Notes: a model not told the origin generated them from the sequence alone. A DNA stretch of 64,000 bases from Ferrovibrio sp965278975 (GCF_965278975.1 NZ_OZ257126.1:1612001-1676000); one strand, 5' to 3'. Positions 7,353-16,094 are shown, counted from the first letter of the stretch. Numbers and translations are program-made.

Positions 7353-8747
7353 ATGACCGCGCCCCGCACGCTGTACGACAAAATCTGGGAATCCCATCTG
7401 GTCGCCGAGGACCTGATCTATATCGACCTGCATCTGGTGCATGAAGTGACCAGCCCGCAGGCCTTTGCCGGCCTGCGCGCCTCGGGCCGCAAGGTGCGCC
7501 GCCCGGATGCCACCGTGGCGGTGCCGGACCATAACGTGCCGACCACGCCGGATCGCCTTACGGGTGTGATCGCCGACGAGGAGTCGCGCATCCAGGTCGA
7601 GACCCTGGACAAGAATGCCAAGGATTTTGGCGTCGTTTACTATTCCATGAACGACATCAACCAGGGTGTGGTGCATATCGTCGGCCCGGAACAGGGCTTC
7701 ACCCAGCCGGGCATGACCATTGTGTGCGGCGACAGCCACACCGCCACCCATGGCGCCTTCGGCAGCCTGGCCTTCGGCATCGGCACCTCGGAAGTCGAGC
7801 ATGTGCTGGCAACCCAGACCCTGCCGCAGAAATACGCCAAGAACATGCGTATCGACATCGACGGCCAGCTCGGGCCGGGCGTGACGGCGAAGGACATCAT
7901 CCTGGCGGTGATCGGCAAGATCGGCACCGCCGGCGGCACCGGCTATGTGATGGAATATACCGGCAGCGCGATCCGTGGCCTGTCCATGGAAGGCCGCATG
8001 ACAGTGTGCAACATGTCGATCGAGGCGGGCGCCCGCGCCGGCCTGATCGCGCCGGACGAGACCACTTTCGAATACCTCAAGGGCCGGCCGCATGCGCCCA
8101 AGGGCGCCGCCTGGGAACAGGCTCTGGCCTGGTGGAAAACGCTGCCCTCCGATCCGGGCGCGAAATACGATACCGAGGTGTTCCTCAAGGCTGAGGATAT
8201 CGTGCCGCATGTCACCTGGGGCACCAGCCCGCAGGATGTGGCGCCGATCACCGGCTTCGTGCCGAACCCGGCCGATGTGGCCGATGAGGCCAAGCGCGGT
8301 GCCCTGCTACGCGCCCTGGATTACATGGGCCTCAAGGCCGGCGAGAAGCTGGATACCGTGCCGGTGCAGCGCGTCTTTATCGGCTCCTGCACCAATGGCC
8401 GCATCGAGGATCTGCGCGCCGCCGCCGCCATCGCCAAGGGCCGCCAGGTCGCCGCCGGCGTGCAGGCCATGGTGGTGCCGGGCTCCGGCCTGGTGAAGCA
8501 TCAGGCCGAGGAAGAAGGTCTCGACAAGATCTTCACGGCGGCCGGCTTCGAATGGCGCGAACCGGGCTGCTCGATGTGCCTGGCGATGAATGCCGACCGG
8601 CTGGAGCCGGGCGAACGCTGCGCCTCGACCTCGAACCGCAATTTCGAGGGCCGCCAGGGTCCGCGTGGCCGCACCCATCTGATGAGCCCGGCCATGGCCG
8701 CGGCGGCTGCCGTCACCGGTCGCCTCGCCGACGTGCGCAGCCTGTAA
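7353..8747 (+). CDS. leuC: 3-isopropylmalate dehydratase large subunit
   Basis: A 464-residue LeuC of leucine biosynthesis; with LeuD it isomerises 2- to 3-isopropylmalate. The three iron-sulfur cysteines are visible in IGSCTNGRI and in the EPGCSMCLAMN motif. Other aconitase-fold landmarks are VPDHNVPT, IVCGDSHTATHGAFG and the C-terminal STSNRNFEGRQG. Full length for the family. The ATG at 7353 follows only a weak ribosome site; the open frame upstream belongs to the spacer against the LysR gene. It is followed by leuD after 14 bases. Confidence 0.97.
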   Translation: MTAPRTLYDKIWESHLVAEDLIYIDLHLVHEVTSPQAFAGLRASGRKVRRPDATVAVPDHNVPTTPDRLTGVIADEESRIQVETLDKNAKDFGVVYYSMNDINQGVVHIVGPEQGFTQPGMTIVCGDSHTATHGAFGSLAFGIGTSEVEHVLATQTLPQKYAKNMRIDIDGQLGPGVTAKDIILAVIGKIGTAGGTGYVMEYTGSAIRGLSMEGRMTVCNMSIEAGARAGLIAPDETTFEYLKGRPHAPKGAAWEQALAWWKTLPSDPGAKYDTEVFLKAEDIVPHVTWGTSPQDVAPITGFVPNPADVADEAKRGALLRALDYMGLKAGEKLDTVPVQRVFIGSCTNGRIEDLRAAAAIAKGRQVAAGVQAMVVPGSGLVKHQAEEEGLDKIFTAAGFEWREPGCSMCLAMNADRLEPGERCASTSNRNFEGRQGPRGRTHLMSPAMAAAAAVTGRLADVRSL

Positions 8748-8761
8748 GGGGAGAGAAGCTC

Positions 8762-9391
8762 ATGGACAAGTTCACCACTCTGACCGCTGTTGCCGCGCCG
8801 CTGCCGATGATCAATGTCGATACCGACATGATCATCCCGAAGCAGTTCCTGAAAACCGTGGAGCGCACCGGCCTAGCGCGCGGCCTGTTCTTCGAACTCC
8901 GCGAGGATGCGAACGGCAAGCCGAATCCCGATTTCTTCATGAACCAGCCGCAATACAAGGGCGCCCAGATTCTGGTTGCCGGCGATAATTTCGGCTGCGG
9001 TTCCTCGCGCGAGCATGCCCCCTGGGCCCTGCTCGACCAGGGCATCCGCTGTGTCATTTCCACCAGCTTCGCCGATATCTTCCACAACAACTGCTTCCAG
9101 AACGGCATCCTGCCGATCAAGCTGCCGCAGGCCGATGTGGACAAGCTGATGGACGATGCCAAGCGCGGCCAGAATGCCCGCTTCACCGTCGATCTGGAAA
9201 AGCAGGAGATCACCCGGCCGGATGGCGATGTGATCAAGTTCGAGATCGATGCCTTCAAGAAGCATTGCCTGCTCAACGGCCTCGACAATATCGGCCTGAC
9301 GCTGGAGAAGAAGGCCAATATCGACGATTTCGAAACCCGCCAGCGCGCGTCCCAGCCCTGGCGCTATGCCCAGGCCGGCCGCACCGCCTGA
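8762..9391 (+). CDS. leuD: 3-isopropylmalate dehydratase small subunit
   Basis: A 209-residue LeuD, the swivelling domain of isopropylmalate isomerase. Family marks are PLPMINVDTDMIIPKQFLKT, the substrate-binding loop NFGCGSSREHAPWAL, and SFADIFHNNCFQNGILPI. The ribosome site GGGGAGAGAAGCTC precedes ATG 8762. It is co-directional with leuC (14-base gap) and leuB. A palindromic intergenic repeat lies between leuD and leuB, which might partly separate their transcripts or stabilise the upstream mRNA. Confidence 0.97.
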   Translation: MDKFTTLTAVAAPLPMINVDTDMIIPKQFLKTVERTGLARGLFFELREDANGKPNPDFFMNQPQYKGAQILVAGDNFGCGSSREHAPWALLDQGIRCVISTSFADIFHNNCFQNGILPIKLPQADVDKLMDDAKRGQNARFTVDLEKQEITRPDGDVIKFEIDAFKKHCLLNGLDNIGLTLEKKANIDDFETRQRASQPWRYAQAGRTA

Positions 9392-9409
9392 TTCAACACC
9401 ATCCCTTAG

Positions 9410-9467
9410 GTCATGCCGGCGCAAGCCGGCATCCCATTAATGGGACCCCCGCTTGCGCGGGGGTGAC
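9410..9467. repeat. Paired palindromic intergenic repeat, copy A
   Basis: A 58-bp element begins GTCATGCC and ends GGGGTGAC. Each half is a hairpin (CCGGCGCAAGCCGG and CCCCGCTTGCGCGGGG) and the centre is the perfect palindrome TCCCATTAATGGGA. The whole element is an imperfect inverted repeat. It shares this layout with elements at 18950, 45775 and 59706 and a decayed one at 11326. Confidence 0.85.
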
Positions 9468-9488
9468 GCAACAGTGAGAGGAAGTTCC

Positions 9489-10598
9489 ATGTCCAATCGT
9501 ACCATGCTGATGCTGCCCGGCGACGGGATCGGGCCCGAAGTGATGGGTGAAGTGCGCCGCGTCATCGAGTGGATGGACAAGCGCCGCCATGTTTCCTTCG
9601 ATGTGAAGGAAGACCTCGTCGGCGGCTCGGCCTACGACAAGCATGGCACGCCGCTGGCCGACAAGACGATGCAGACCGCGCTGGATTGCGGCGTGGTGCT
9701 GCTCGGCGCCGTCGGCGGCCCGAAATGGGACAACCTGCCCTTCGAGCAGAAGCCGGAGCGCGGCCTGCTGCGCCTGCGCAAGGAAATGGACCTGTTCGCC
9801 AACCTGCGCCCGGCCAAGTGCTTCGATGCCCTGGTGGAAGCCAGCACGCTGAAGCCGGAAATCGTGCAGGGCCTGGATATCATGATCGTGCGCGAACTCA
9901 CCGGCGGCGTCTATTTCGGCCAGCCGCGCGGCATCGAGACGCTGCCGAACGGCGAACGCCGCGGCATCAACACCCAGGTCTACACGACGTCGGAAATCCG
10001 CCGCGTCGCCGCTGTTGCCTTCGAACTGGCGCAGAAGCGCGGCAACAAGGTCACTTCGCTGGAGAAGGCCAACGTGATGGAATCCGGCGTGCTGTGGCGC
10101 GAGGAAGTCACCAAGCTGCACCAGGAAAAGTACAAGGACGTGCAGCTTGAGCACATGTATGCCGATAACGGCGCCATGCAGCTGGTGCGCGCGCCGAAGC
10201 AGTTCGATGTCATGGTGACAGACAACCTGTTCGGCGACATCCTGTCTGATGCCGCCGCCATGCTCACCGGTTCGCTCGGCATGCTACCCTCGGCCTCGAT
10301 CGGCGCTGCCGATCCGGCCACCGGCCGCCGCATGGCGCTGTTCGAGCCGGTGCATGGCTCGGCCCCGGATATCATGGGCAAGGGCATCGCCAATCCGCTC
10401 GCCACAATCCAGAGCTTCTCGATGGCTCTGCGCTATGCCTACGATCTCGGCGAGGATGCCGACCTGATCGACCAGGCAGCCGAAGCCGTGCTCAAGGCCG
10501 GCGTGCGCACTGCTGATCTCGGCGGCGGTTCGACCAAGGTCGGCACCACCGGCATGGGTGATGCGCTGCTCAAGGAGCTGGATAAGCTGGCGGCCTAA
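9489..10598 (+). CDS. leuB: 3-isopropylmalate dehydrogenase
   Basis: A 369-residue NAD-dependent dehydrogenase catalysing the oxidative decarboxylation of 3-isopropylmalate in leucine synthesis. Visible marks are LPGDGIGPEV, the substrate arginines in RGLLRLRKEMDLFANLRPAK, the active-site Tyr in RELTGGVYFGQPRG, the metal-binding VTDNLFGDILSDAAAM and the NAD loop EPVHGSAPDIMGKGIANP. GAGAGGAAG just before ATG 9489 fixes the start. The last 26 bases including the stop codon are repeated 34 bases downstream. Confidence 0.97.
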   Translation: MSNRTMLMLPGDGIGPEVMGEVRRVIEWMDKRRHVSFDVKEDLVGGSAYDKHGTPLADKTMQTALDCGVVLLGAVGGPKWDNLPFEQKPERGLLRLRKEMDLFANLRPAKCFDALVEASTLKPEIVQGLDIMIVRELTGGVYFGQPRGIETLPNGERRGINTQVYTTSEIRRVAAVAFELAQKRGNKVTSLEKANVMESGVLWREEVTKLHQEKYKDVQLEHMYADNGAMQLVRAPKQFDVMVTDNLFGDILSDAAAMLTGSLGMLPSASIGAADPATGRRMALFEPVHGSAPDIMGKGIANPLATIQSFSMALRYAYDLGEDADLIDQAAEAVLKAGVRTADLGGGSTKVGTTGMGDALLKELDKLAA

Positions 10599-10633
10599 GG
10601 CCGACGGGGAGCTGGACAAGCTGGCGGCGTAAG
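10574..10633 (+). repeat. Tandem duplication of the leuB 3' tail
   Basis: GGAGCTGGATAAGCTGGCGG and the following CCTAAG (10574-10599) recur at 10608-10633 with two base differences, a 34-bp period. The first copy carries the leuB stop; the second copy lies outside the gene and is a non-coding remnant of a short tandem duplication. Confidence 0.85.
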
Positions 10634-10682
10634 CCGCTTCCGGCTACACTCGCCCTGCGTTACATCAGGGGGAGGGATTGCA

Positions 10683-11303
10683 ATGACGACCATGAAACTG
10701 ATCGGCCGTAATCTCTCCCCCTATACGCGCCGGGTGGCTATCGCGCTCACCCTGCTCGATATTCCGCATGAGCGCGAATATCTCTCGGTCACCGCCGATC
10801 CGCAGCGCGGCCTCAGCATCAATCCCGTCGGCCGCGTGCCGGCCTTGCAGATCTCGGCCAGCGAAACCCTGATCGAGTCCGCCGCGATCCTCGATTACCT
10901 GATGGAGCTGGCCGGGCCGAAAACCCTGGTGCCGCCGCATGGCAAGCCGCGCCGCGACTGCCTGCGGCTGATGGCCTGGGGTGCCGGCGTGCTGGATAAG
11001 GCGGTGGCGGCGATCTACGAAGTGCGCCGCCGCCCGGCGGAAAAGGTGCATGAGCCATGGCGGCAATTGCTGCTGTCCCAGGCCACCGGCGGCCTCAGGG
11101 CGCTGGAAGCCGTGCAGCCGCATCCCTGGCTGATGGGCGAGCATTTTTCCATGGCCGATGTCACGGTGGGCGTCACGGTCAGCTTCCTGCGCGTGATGCA
11201 GCCGGAATTGCTGCCGCCCGGCGTTTATCCCAATCTGGAAGCCCTGGCGACTGCCTGCGAGGCGCTGCCGGCCTTCAAGGCGCATCCGCTGGAAACGCCG
11301 TAG
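10683..11303 (+). CDS. Glutathione S-transferase family protein
   Basis: A 206-residue GST-like protein. The thioredoxin domain starts MKLIGRNLSPYTRRVAIAL, with Ser at the position of the glutathione-activating residue, cis-Pro in VGRVPAL, and the ESAAILDYL motif around residues 60-68; the helical domain contains the conserved FSMADVTVG. GGGGAGGG before ATG 10683 is a good ribosome site. It follows leuB but is probably independent. Substrate unknown. Confidence 0.87.
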   Translation: MTTMKLIGRNLSPYTRRVAIALTLLDIPHEREYLSVTADPQRGLSINPVGRVPALQISASETLIESAAILDYLMELAGPKTLVPPHGKPRRDCLRLMAWGAGVLDKAVAAIYEVRRRPAEKVHEPWRQLLLSQATGGLRALEAVQPHPWLMGEHFSMADVTVGVTVSFLRVMQPELLPPGVYPNLEALATACEALPAFKAHPLETP

Positions 11304-11325
11304 CACCGGTTTCTAGCTATTTCTT

Positions 11326-11368
11326 GTCATTCCCGCGCGCACAGGCCCGAAGGGGGCGCCGGCATGAC
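11326..11368. repeat. Decayed copy of the palindromic intergenic repeat (copy E)
   Basis: GTCATTCCCGCGCGC at one end and GCGCCGGCATGAC at the other keep the GTCAT/ATGAC ends and GC-rich arms of the family, but the middle is short. It lies between the convergent GST and 2H-phosphoesterase genes, where it could also act as a terminator. Confidence 0.5.
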
Positions 11369-11382
11369 AGTGATGGGTACCA

Positions 11383-11892
11383 TCAGCCCTTCAGCTCATA
11401 GCGCCGCAGCATCCGCACATTGCCATGCTCGATGCGCAGCATGTCCAGTGCGGCGATGCGGCCCTTTGCCGGCGGGTTCACATCCTCGCCGACCTGGCGC
11501 AGGAAAGCCTTGGCGGAAAACACCGCGCCGAAGCGCGACAGCGTCACATGCGGCTCGAATTCGCCCTGCTGCGGCAATTGCTGGCGCATCTCGCCCAAGG
11601 TCCAGGCGCTGGCGGCATCGGGATGCAGGTAGACCAGATTGGGATATTTGCCGCCGCGCGGATCGGTGAACCAGCTCAGCCGGTCGCAGGCGATATCGAA
11701 CGGCTGGAAGCTGGAAGCCAGGATGGAAGCGGCGGCATTCAGCGTGCCTTCGCTGATTTCCTCGCTGGGAAACACCAGGGTGACGTGGGCCGCCACGGCG
11801 CCATGCTGCGGATCATGCATGCGGCGGATGGTTTCGATCCAGTTCGCAGCACCTTCCTCCCAATCGGGTATGGCGATCAGGGCCACGCTCAT
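11383..11892 (-). CDS. 2H phosphoesterase (2'-5' RNA ligase family)
   Basis: A 169-residue protein with the two HxT catalytic motifs of the 2H superfamily: H36-V-T38 (AAHVTLVFPS) and H115-V-T117 (EPHVTLSRFG), spaced as in ThpR/LigT-type enzymes. Members act on 2'-5' linkages or cyclic phosphates of RNA or nucleotides; the substrate here is not identifiable. The start overlaps the stop of the upstream hydrolase gene by 4 bases (ATGA), so the two are co-translated. Confidence 0.82.
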   Translation of the reverse strand: MSVALIAIPDWEEGAANWIETIRRMHDPQHGAVAAHVTLVFPSEEISEGTLNAAASILASSFQPFDIACDRLSWFTDPRGGKYPNLVYLHPDAASAWTLGEMRQQLPQQGEFEPHVTLSRFGAVFSAKAFLRQVGEDVNPPAKGRIAALDMLRIEHGNVRMLRRYELKG

Positions 11893-12770
11893 GGCTTCAG
11901 CTTCTCGGAAAAGAAGGCGATGGCCTGGCGGTAGGCATCCTCGGTGGCGGCGCGGTTCGGCGCATGGCTCTGCCGCTCCTTGCCGGGATCATCGAAACTG
12001 TGCATCGCGCCGGGATAGATGGTGATGGCGATATCCGTGCCGCTCTCGCGGCTGCGGCGGGTCAGGGTCTCGCAGATTTTCGGCGACACTTCATCATCAT
12101 CCGATGCCGCCAGCACGCGGATCGGCGCGCTGCTTTTCAGGCCGGCTTTCACCTTTTCCTTCAGCGTGCAGCCGGGATAGAGCGCCAGACCGGCCTGGAA
12201 ATGCAGACCACCCAGGGGGGCGTAGTCGCTGCCCGGCGCGTTCTGCATCAGTGCCGCAAGGGTCGCGCTGCCGCCATTCGACCAGCCCATCAGGCCGACC
12301 CGCGCCGCATCCACTTCCGGCCGGCCGCGCAGATAGGCCAGCGCGCCATAGGCATCCTGCGGCCGTGCCACGGTTTCATCCAGTTCGTCCGGCCGGTCCT
12401 TGTAGCTGTTGCGTCCAAAGCCCGCCGGATAGCCGCGCGGCCCGAAGCCATCCACCAGCAGGGCAGCGAAGCCGTTCGCCGCCCAATAGCTCGCCCAGGC
12501 GCGGTGGCGCTGCGACAGCGTGGCGGCGGTGTAGCTGCCTTTCGCCAGGGAGGAATAGGCGCCGGCGCGGCCATGCATCAGCACGATGGCCGGGCGTGCC
12601 GAGGAAAGCTTCGCCGGCAGGAAGAAATAGCCGATCAACTGCGTGCGGCCATCGGCGGAACTGAACTGAACGGTTTCCTGCGCCCGGGCGCCGCCGGTCA
12701 GGCCCAGGGCGAGGATCGCGGACAGCAGGGCGATGATCGCGGCCAGGGTGAAGAATCGAAGCGATTGCAT
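11889..12770 (-). CDS. Exported dienelactone hydrolase family protein
   Basis: A 293-residue alpha/beta hydrolase with a signal peptide (hydrophobic residues 7-26, probable cleavage after ARA at residue 30). The nucleophile elbow is GWSNGG with Ser164; the acid is probably in ASDDDEV and the catalytic His in GAMHSFDDP. The oxyanion region is LMHGRAG. It is therefore probably periplasmic or secreted. It is translationally coupled to the 2H phosphoesterase gene and divergent from the LysE gene. The substrate is unknown; esterase/lactonase activity is inferred from the family. Confidence 0.85.
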   Translation of the reverse strand: MQSLRFFTLAAIIALLSAILALGLTGGARAQETVQFSSADGRTQLIGYFFLPAKLSSARPAIVLMHGRAGAYSSLAKGSYTAATLSQRHRAWASYWAANGFAALLVDGFGPRGYPAGFGRNSYKDRPDELDETVARPQDAYGALAYLRGRPEVDAARVGLMGWSNGGSATLAALMQNAPGSDYAPLGGLHFQAGLALYPGCTLKEKVKAGLKSSAPIRVLAASDDDEVSPKICETLTRRSRESGTDIAITIYPGAMHSFDDPGKERQSHAPNRAATEDAYRQAIAFFSEKLKP

Positions 12771-12822
12771 GGCGACAATCTAAGCCTTCCGCCCCGGGGA
12801 TGCCATCCGCTAGGCTTGGGCC

Positions 12823-13461
12823 ATGGATGTCATGCTGCTGCTCGCCACCTTCCTCGCCGGTGCCGCCTATGTGCTGATGCCGGGTCCGGCCTTTCTCGCC
12901 CTGCTCGGCATCGTCGCCGCACAAGGCCGCCGTCCCGGCTTGAATTTCGTTACCGGGCATCTGGCCGGCGATATCGTCTGGGCCAGCCTGGCGCTCACCG
13001 CCATCGTCGGCTCGGCCTCGCTCGGGCGACTGGCCTTCGATCTGCTCGGCCTGGTCTGCGGCGTCTATCTGTTCTGGCTCGGCTGGAAGGCGGTGCGCGC
13101 CAAGGCCAGTGAGAGCGGCGAGGTCGATCTCAAGGTCGGGCGGCCCCTGCTGCGCGGCATCGCCTTCGGCCTCACCAATCCGAAAGGCTATCCGGTCAGC
13201 GTTGCCATGTTCACGGCCCTGCTTTCGGGCCAGGCAGCGCAGCTTACCTGGAGCAACCTGCCTTTGCTGCTCGGCGCCGCCTTCTTCGGCTTCATCGCCG
13301 CCGACCTGATCCTGATCGCCATCATCGGCCTCGGTCCGGTGCGGCGGCTCTATGCGCGCCACGCCTTGCTGATCACGCGCGCCACCGGCGTCATGTTCAT
13401 CGGCTTCTCGTTGCAGGCATTGTGGCAGGCTGGCGGCGGGTTGCTGCTCCGTCGCGCCTAA
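12823..13461 (+). CDS. LysE family amino-acid exporter
   Basis: A 212-residue inner-membrane protein with about six hydrophobic helices. The N-terminal AAYVLMPGPAFLALLGI matches the conserved PGP motif of LysE/RhtB exporters, followed by GLNFVTGHLAGDIVW. A charged loop (RAKASESGEVDLKVGRP) and the GLTNPKGYPVSVAMF segment are also typical. It is expected to export amino acids or their analogues. It converges with the DsbA-fold gene, with only 2 bases between the stops. Confidence 0.9.
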   Translation: MDVMLLLATFLAGAAYVLMPGPAFLALLGIVAAQGRRPGLNFVTGHLAGDIVWASLALTAIVGSASLGRLAFDLLGLVCGVYLFWLGWKAVRAKASESGEVDLKVGRPLLRGIAFGLTNPKGYPVSVAMFTALLSGQAAQLTWSNLPLLLGAAFFGFIAADLILIAIIGLGPVRRLYARHALLITRATGVMFIGFSLQALWQAGGGLLLRRA

Positions 13462-13463
13462 GC

Positions 13464-14066
13464 CTAGCGTTTCAGCGCCGCCTCGATCAGCGGCAGGCGG
13501 TCATTGCCGAAATACATGTCGTGGCCGTCGACGAAGATGGTCGGCGAGCCGAAGCCGCCGCGCGAGATCACCTCGTCGGTATTGGCTTTCAGTTCGGACT
13601 TGATCTCCGGGTCATTCACCGCTTGCGCGAAAGCGGCCGCATCCAGGCCGGCGCGCTTGCAGGCTTCAGCCAGCACCGCATCCTGGCTGATATCCTTGTC
13701 TTCGCCCCAGTAGAGTTCGAAACAGGCCCGCGCTAATGCTGCCTGCTTGCCCTGACTTTCGGCCCAGATGCAGCCGCGCATCGCCTTCACGCTGTTTACC
13801 GGAAACACGCTGGGCGGAAACTTGATCTTGATGCCGCTATGGCGCGCCCAGTCCTGCATATCTTTGAGCGTATAATTCATTTTCGCCGGCACCGGATTCT
13901 CGCGGCTGGCATAGACGGAAGGATTCACCGCATTGAACACGCCGCCGACCAGGATCGGCTTCCACTCGATCTGCTCGCCCAGGCGCTCGGCCATCGGCTG
14001 GATATTGTGGAAGCAGAGATAGGTCCAGGGACTCGATACGTCGTAGAACACTTCCAGGCGGGCCAT
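13464..14066 (-). CDS. DsbA-fold oxidoreductase, 2-hydroxychromene-2-carboxylate isomerase-like
   Basis: A 200-residue protein of the kappa-GST/HCCA isomerase family. The N-terminus VFYDVSSPWTYLCFHNI has Ser in place of the DsbA active cysteine, the hallmark of the isomerase branch. Later features are IEWKPILVGGVFNAVN and the C-terminal GGFGSPTIFVDGHDMYFGNDR. Family members isomerise 2-hydroxychromene-2-carboxylate in naphthalene degradation, but most genomic copies lack that context, as here. It follows the long GST gene on the same strand after 21 bases, so a two-gene glutathione-related operon is likely. Confidence 0.85.
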   Translation of the reverse strand: MARLEVFYDVSSPWTYLCFHNIQPMAERLGEQIEWKPILVGGVFNAVNPSVYASRENPVPAKMNYTLKDMQDWARHSGIKIKFPPSVFPVNSVKAMRGCIWAESQGKQAALARACFELYWGEDKDISQDAVLAEACKRAGLDAAAFAQAVNDPEIKSELKANTDEVISRGGFGSPTIFVDGHDMYFGNDRLPLIEAALKR

Positions 14067-14087
14067 GTTTCCTCTCCGGTGCTTTTC

Positions 14088-14996
14088 TTATTGTGCCGGC
14101 ACCAGGATAAAGCCGGCGCGGGGGAAATGTACATGCACGGCGCCAGATTCTGGCGCCTCGCGGCGGATCACGATGGTCTGCGCATCCAGCGCCACCAGGT
14201 CGCCCACAGTCGGGTCGCGGCCGGTATCGTCGGGCGTGACGGAAACGCGCTGGCCGGCTTGCAGCCCGAGGGCATTCGCCGCCACGCCGCGCGCCTCTGC
14301 CGCCGGTTCGGCTTCACGCGCCACAGTCAGGGCTTCCGCGCCGGTCATCTCGCTTTTCTCGCCATGGCCGAAAGCCGCCATGCGGTTGGCCCAGGCATTG
14401 AGCGCGGTGAAATCGGCCAGCGCCGTGCTCTTGGCGCGGTCGCGCACGAACCACACCGGATGATACAGCGCCAGATCGGCAAGGCCCGGGGCATCGCCGA
14501 GCAGGAAGCGGCGGCCATCGCTCAAACTCTGCTCGGCCCAGTGCAGATGGGCGCGCAGCGGCCCCTGCATCACGGCGGACTGCAGCTTGAGTTTGGTGCG
14601 GTCCATGGCGCGGCCCGAGAAAGCCGCGCGGTCGGCGAAGAAGGCATCGGGCAGGTGTTCGCCCATGGTGCCGAAGGCGGTGGCAACGGCGGCGCTGAAC
14701 AGCGGATGATCAGCCCAGAAGGCGAAGCCCTCGGCCAATGTGCCGGTGCCCAGCGAAGGTTCGGGCCGGCGGCGGTCGAGTTCGCGCAGGATCACCTGGC
14801 TGTCGCAGTAGATATCGGCGCCGATCTGCAATACCGGCGTCTTGCGGTAGCCGCCGGTCAGCGGCATCAGTTCCGGCTTCGGCATGATCACCGGGATGGT
14901 CACCGAGCGCCAGGCCAGGCGCTTGATGCCAAAGGCGATGCGCACTTTCTCGGAAAACGGCGAAGTGCCGTAATGATGCAGGATCAGGTCCGCCAT
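14088..14996 (-). CDS. GST family protein with a C-terminal beta-rich extension
   Basis: A 302-residue protein, about 90 residues longer than ordinary GSTs. Residues 1-80 are a thioredoxin domain (LILHHYGTSPFSEKVRIAFG, cis-Pro in RKTPVLQIG, then CDSQVILREL), residues about 90-210 a helical domain (FLLGDAPGLADLALYHP). The tail from about 215 has the look of a small beta domain (LQAGQRVSVTPDDTGRDPTVG, then TIVIRREAPESGAVHVHFPRAGF). The function of the extension is not known to me. It is the first gene of a pair with the HCCA-isomerase-like gene. Confidence 0.82.
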   Translation of the reverse strand: MADLILHHYGTSPFSEKVRIAFGIKRLAWRSVTIPVIMPKPELMPLTGGYRKTPVLQIGADIYCDSQVILRELDRRRPEPSLGTGTLAEGFAFWADHPLFSAAVATAFGTMGEHLPDAFFADRAAFSGRAMDRTKLKLQSAVMQGPLRAHLHWAEQSLSDGRRFLLGDAPGLADLALYHPVWFVRDRAKSTALADFTALNAWANRMAAFGHGEKSEMTGAEALTVAREAEPAAEARGVAANALGLQAGQRVSVTPDDTGRDPTVGDLVALDAQTIVIRREAPESGAVHVHFPRAGFILVPAQ

Positions 14997-15036
14997 GTTT
15001 CTCTCCCCCAGGATGCTGGCGGGAGTTTAGGCCGGC

Positions 15037-15606
15037 TTACCTCGCGGCAGGCAAGGCTTGATCGATCTGTTTCCGCATTTCGTGAAGCCGGCGGCGGAGC
15101 AGTGCCGGTTCATTCAGCGCCCGCGCCAGTGTCAGCGCACCCTGGATGCCGGCGACAATGTCCTCGGCCCGGGCGCGCGGTTCCGGCACACCGCCGCGTT
15201 TCAGCGCCCGGGCCAGGGCCTGCACCCAGCGCGTGAAATAGCTCTGCACGGCAGCGGCGAAACGGTCGCGCGTCGCATCCAGGGCGAATACGCCCACCAG
15301 GCAGACGCGGCCGCCGCCATGGAAATAGCGTTCCGTCGCCTCGAACATCGCGGCTATTGCCGCATGGGCATCGCCGCTTTTGCGCAGCGGGGCAAAGACC
15401 TCGGCCTCGAACCAGGCATCGATATGGGCCAGCACTTCTGCTGCCATCTGCTCCTTGCCGCCGGGAAAGTAGTTATACAGGCTGCCCTTGCCCAGGCCGC
15501 TGGCTTCAGTGAGGGCGCTCAGACTGGCGCCTTCATAGCCGAGGCTGCGGAAACACTCGGCGATGCGGGCCAGGGCTTCCTCGCGCGTGACGATGGCGGC
15601 GGGCAT
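15037..15606 (-). CDS. TetR family transcriptional regulator
   Basis: A 189-residue TetR-type repressor. The HTH spans residues about 8-50: ALARIAECFRSLGYEGASLS, then LTEASGLGKGSLYNYFPGGKE. The ligand domain from residue 60 resembles the LmrA/YxaF-like group. Its start overlaps the stop of the NTF2-like gene by one base (TAATG), so they form an operon. The perfect 9-bp-arm palindrome at 16114-16135 just upstream of the operon is the obvious autoregulatory operator. Confidence 0.88.
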   Translation of the reverse strand: MPAAIVTREEALARIAECFRSLGYEGASLSALTEASGLGKGSLYNYFPGGKEQMAAEVLAHIDAWFEAEVFAPLRKSGDAHAAIAAMFEATERYFHGGGRVCLVGVFALDATRDRFAAAVQSYFTRWVQALARALKRGGVPEPRARAEDIVAGIQGALTLARALNEPALLRRRLHEMRKQIDQALPAAR

Positions 15607-16094
15607 TACAAACCAAGGTCACTCAAGGATGGGTGATCGTCCGGGCGGCGGTCGCCATTGGCACCGCGCGGCCAGAGGAATTTGCGCTCGGCCGAAGTGA
15701 TGCGCGTGTCATTGATGCTGGCTTCGCGCCGCCGCATCAGGCCATGCTCGTCGAATTCCCATTGCTCGTTGCCATGGCTGCGATACCACTGGCCGCTATC
15801 GTCATGCCATTCATAGGCAAAGCGCGCCGCGATGCGGTTGCCGGTGAAGGCCCAGACCTGCTTGATCAGGCGGTAATCCAGTTCGCGCTGCCATTTGCGC
15901 TCCAGGAAAGCGCGGATGGCGTCCCGGCCCTGGATGAATTCGGCGCGGTTGCGCCACCAGCTATCTTCGGTATAGGCCAGCGCGACGCGGGCGGCATCGC
16001 GGCTGTTCCAGGCATCCTCCGCCATGCGGGCCTTCTGCGCGGCACTCTCGGCGGTGAAGGGCGGCAGCGGCGGGCGGCTGGCAGGCGCGGTCAT
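15606..16094 (-). CDS. NTF2-like protein, DUF1348 family
   Basis: A 162-residue SnoaL/NTF2-fold protein. The DUF1348 pattern is clear: RMAEDAWNSRDAARVALAYT, DSWWRNRAEFIQGRDAIRAF, KVW-like KQVWAFTGNRIAARFAYEWH and NGNEQWEF-like SHGNEQWEFDEHGLMRRREA. The biochemical role of this family is unknown. It is the first gene of an operon with its TetR repressor and starts 20 bases downstream of the palindromic operator, so it is probably the regulated effector gene. Confidence 0.85.
   Translation of the reverse strand: MTAPASRPPLPPFTAESAAQKARMAEDAWNSRDAARVALAYTEDSWWRNRAEFIQGRDAIRAFLERKWQRELDYRLIKQVWAFTGNRIAARFAYEWHDDSGQWYRSHGNEQWEFDEHGLMRRREASINDTRITSAERKFLWPRGANGDRRPDDHPSLSDLGL

Noticed and set aside
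12376..13362. Reverse frame of over 300 codons across the hydrolase/LysE boundary
   Set aside because: Composition is Gln/Gly/Arg/His-rich with no domain, and it crosses two well-supported genes and their promoters.
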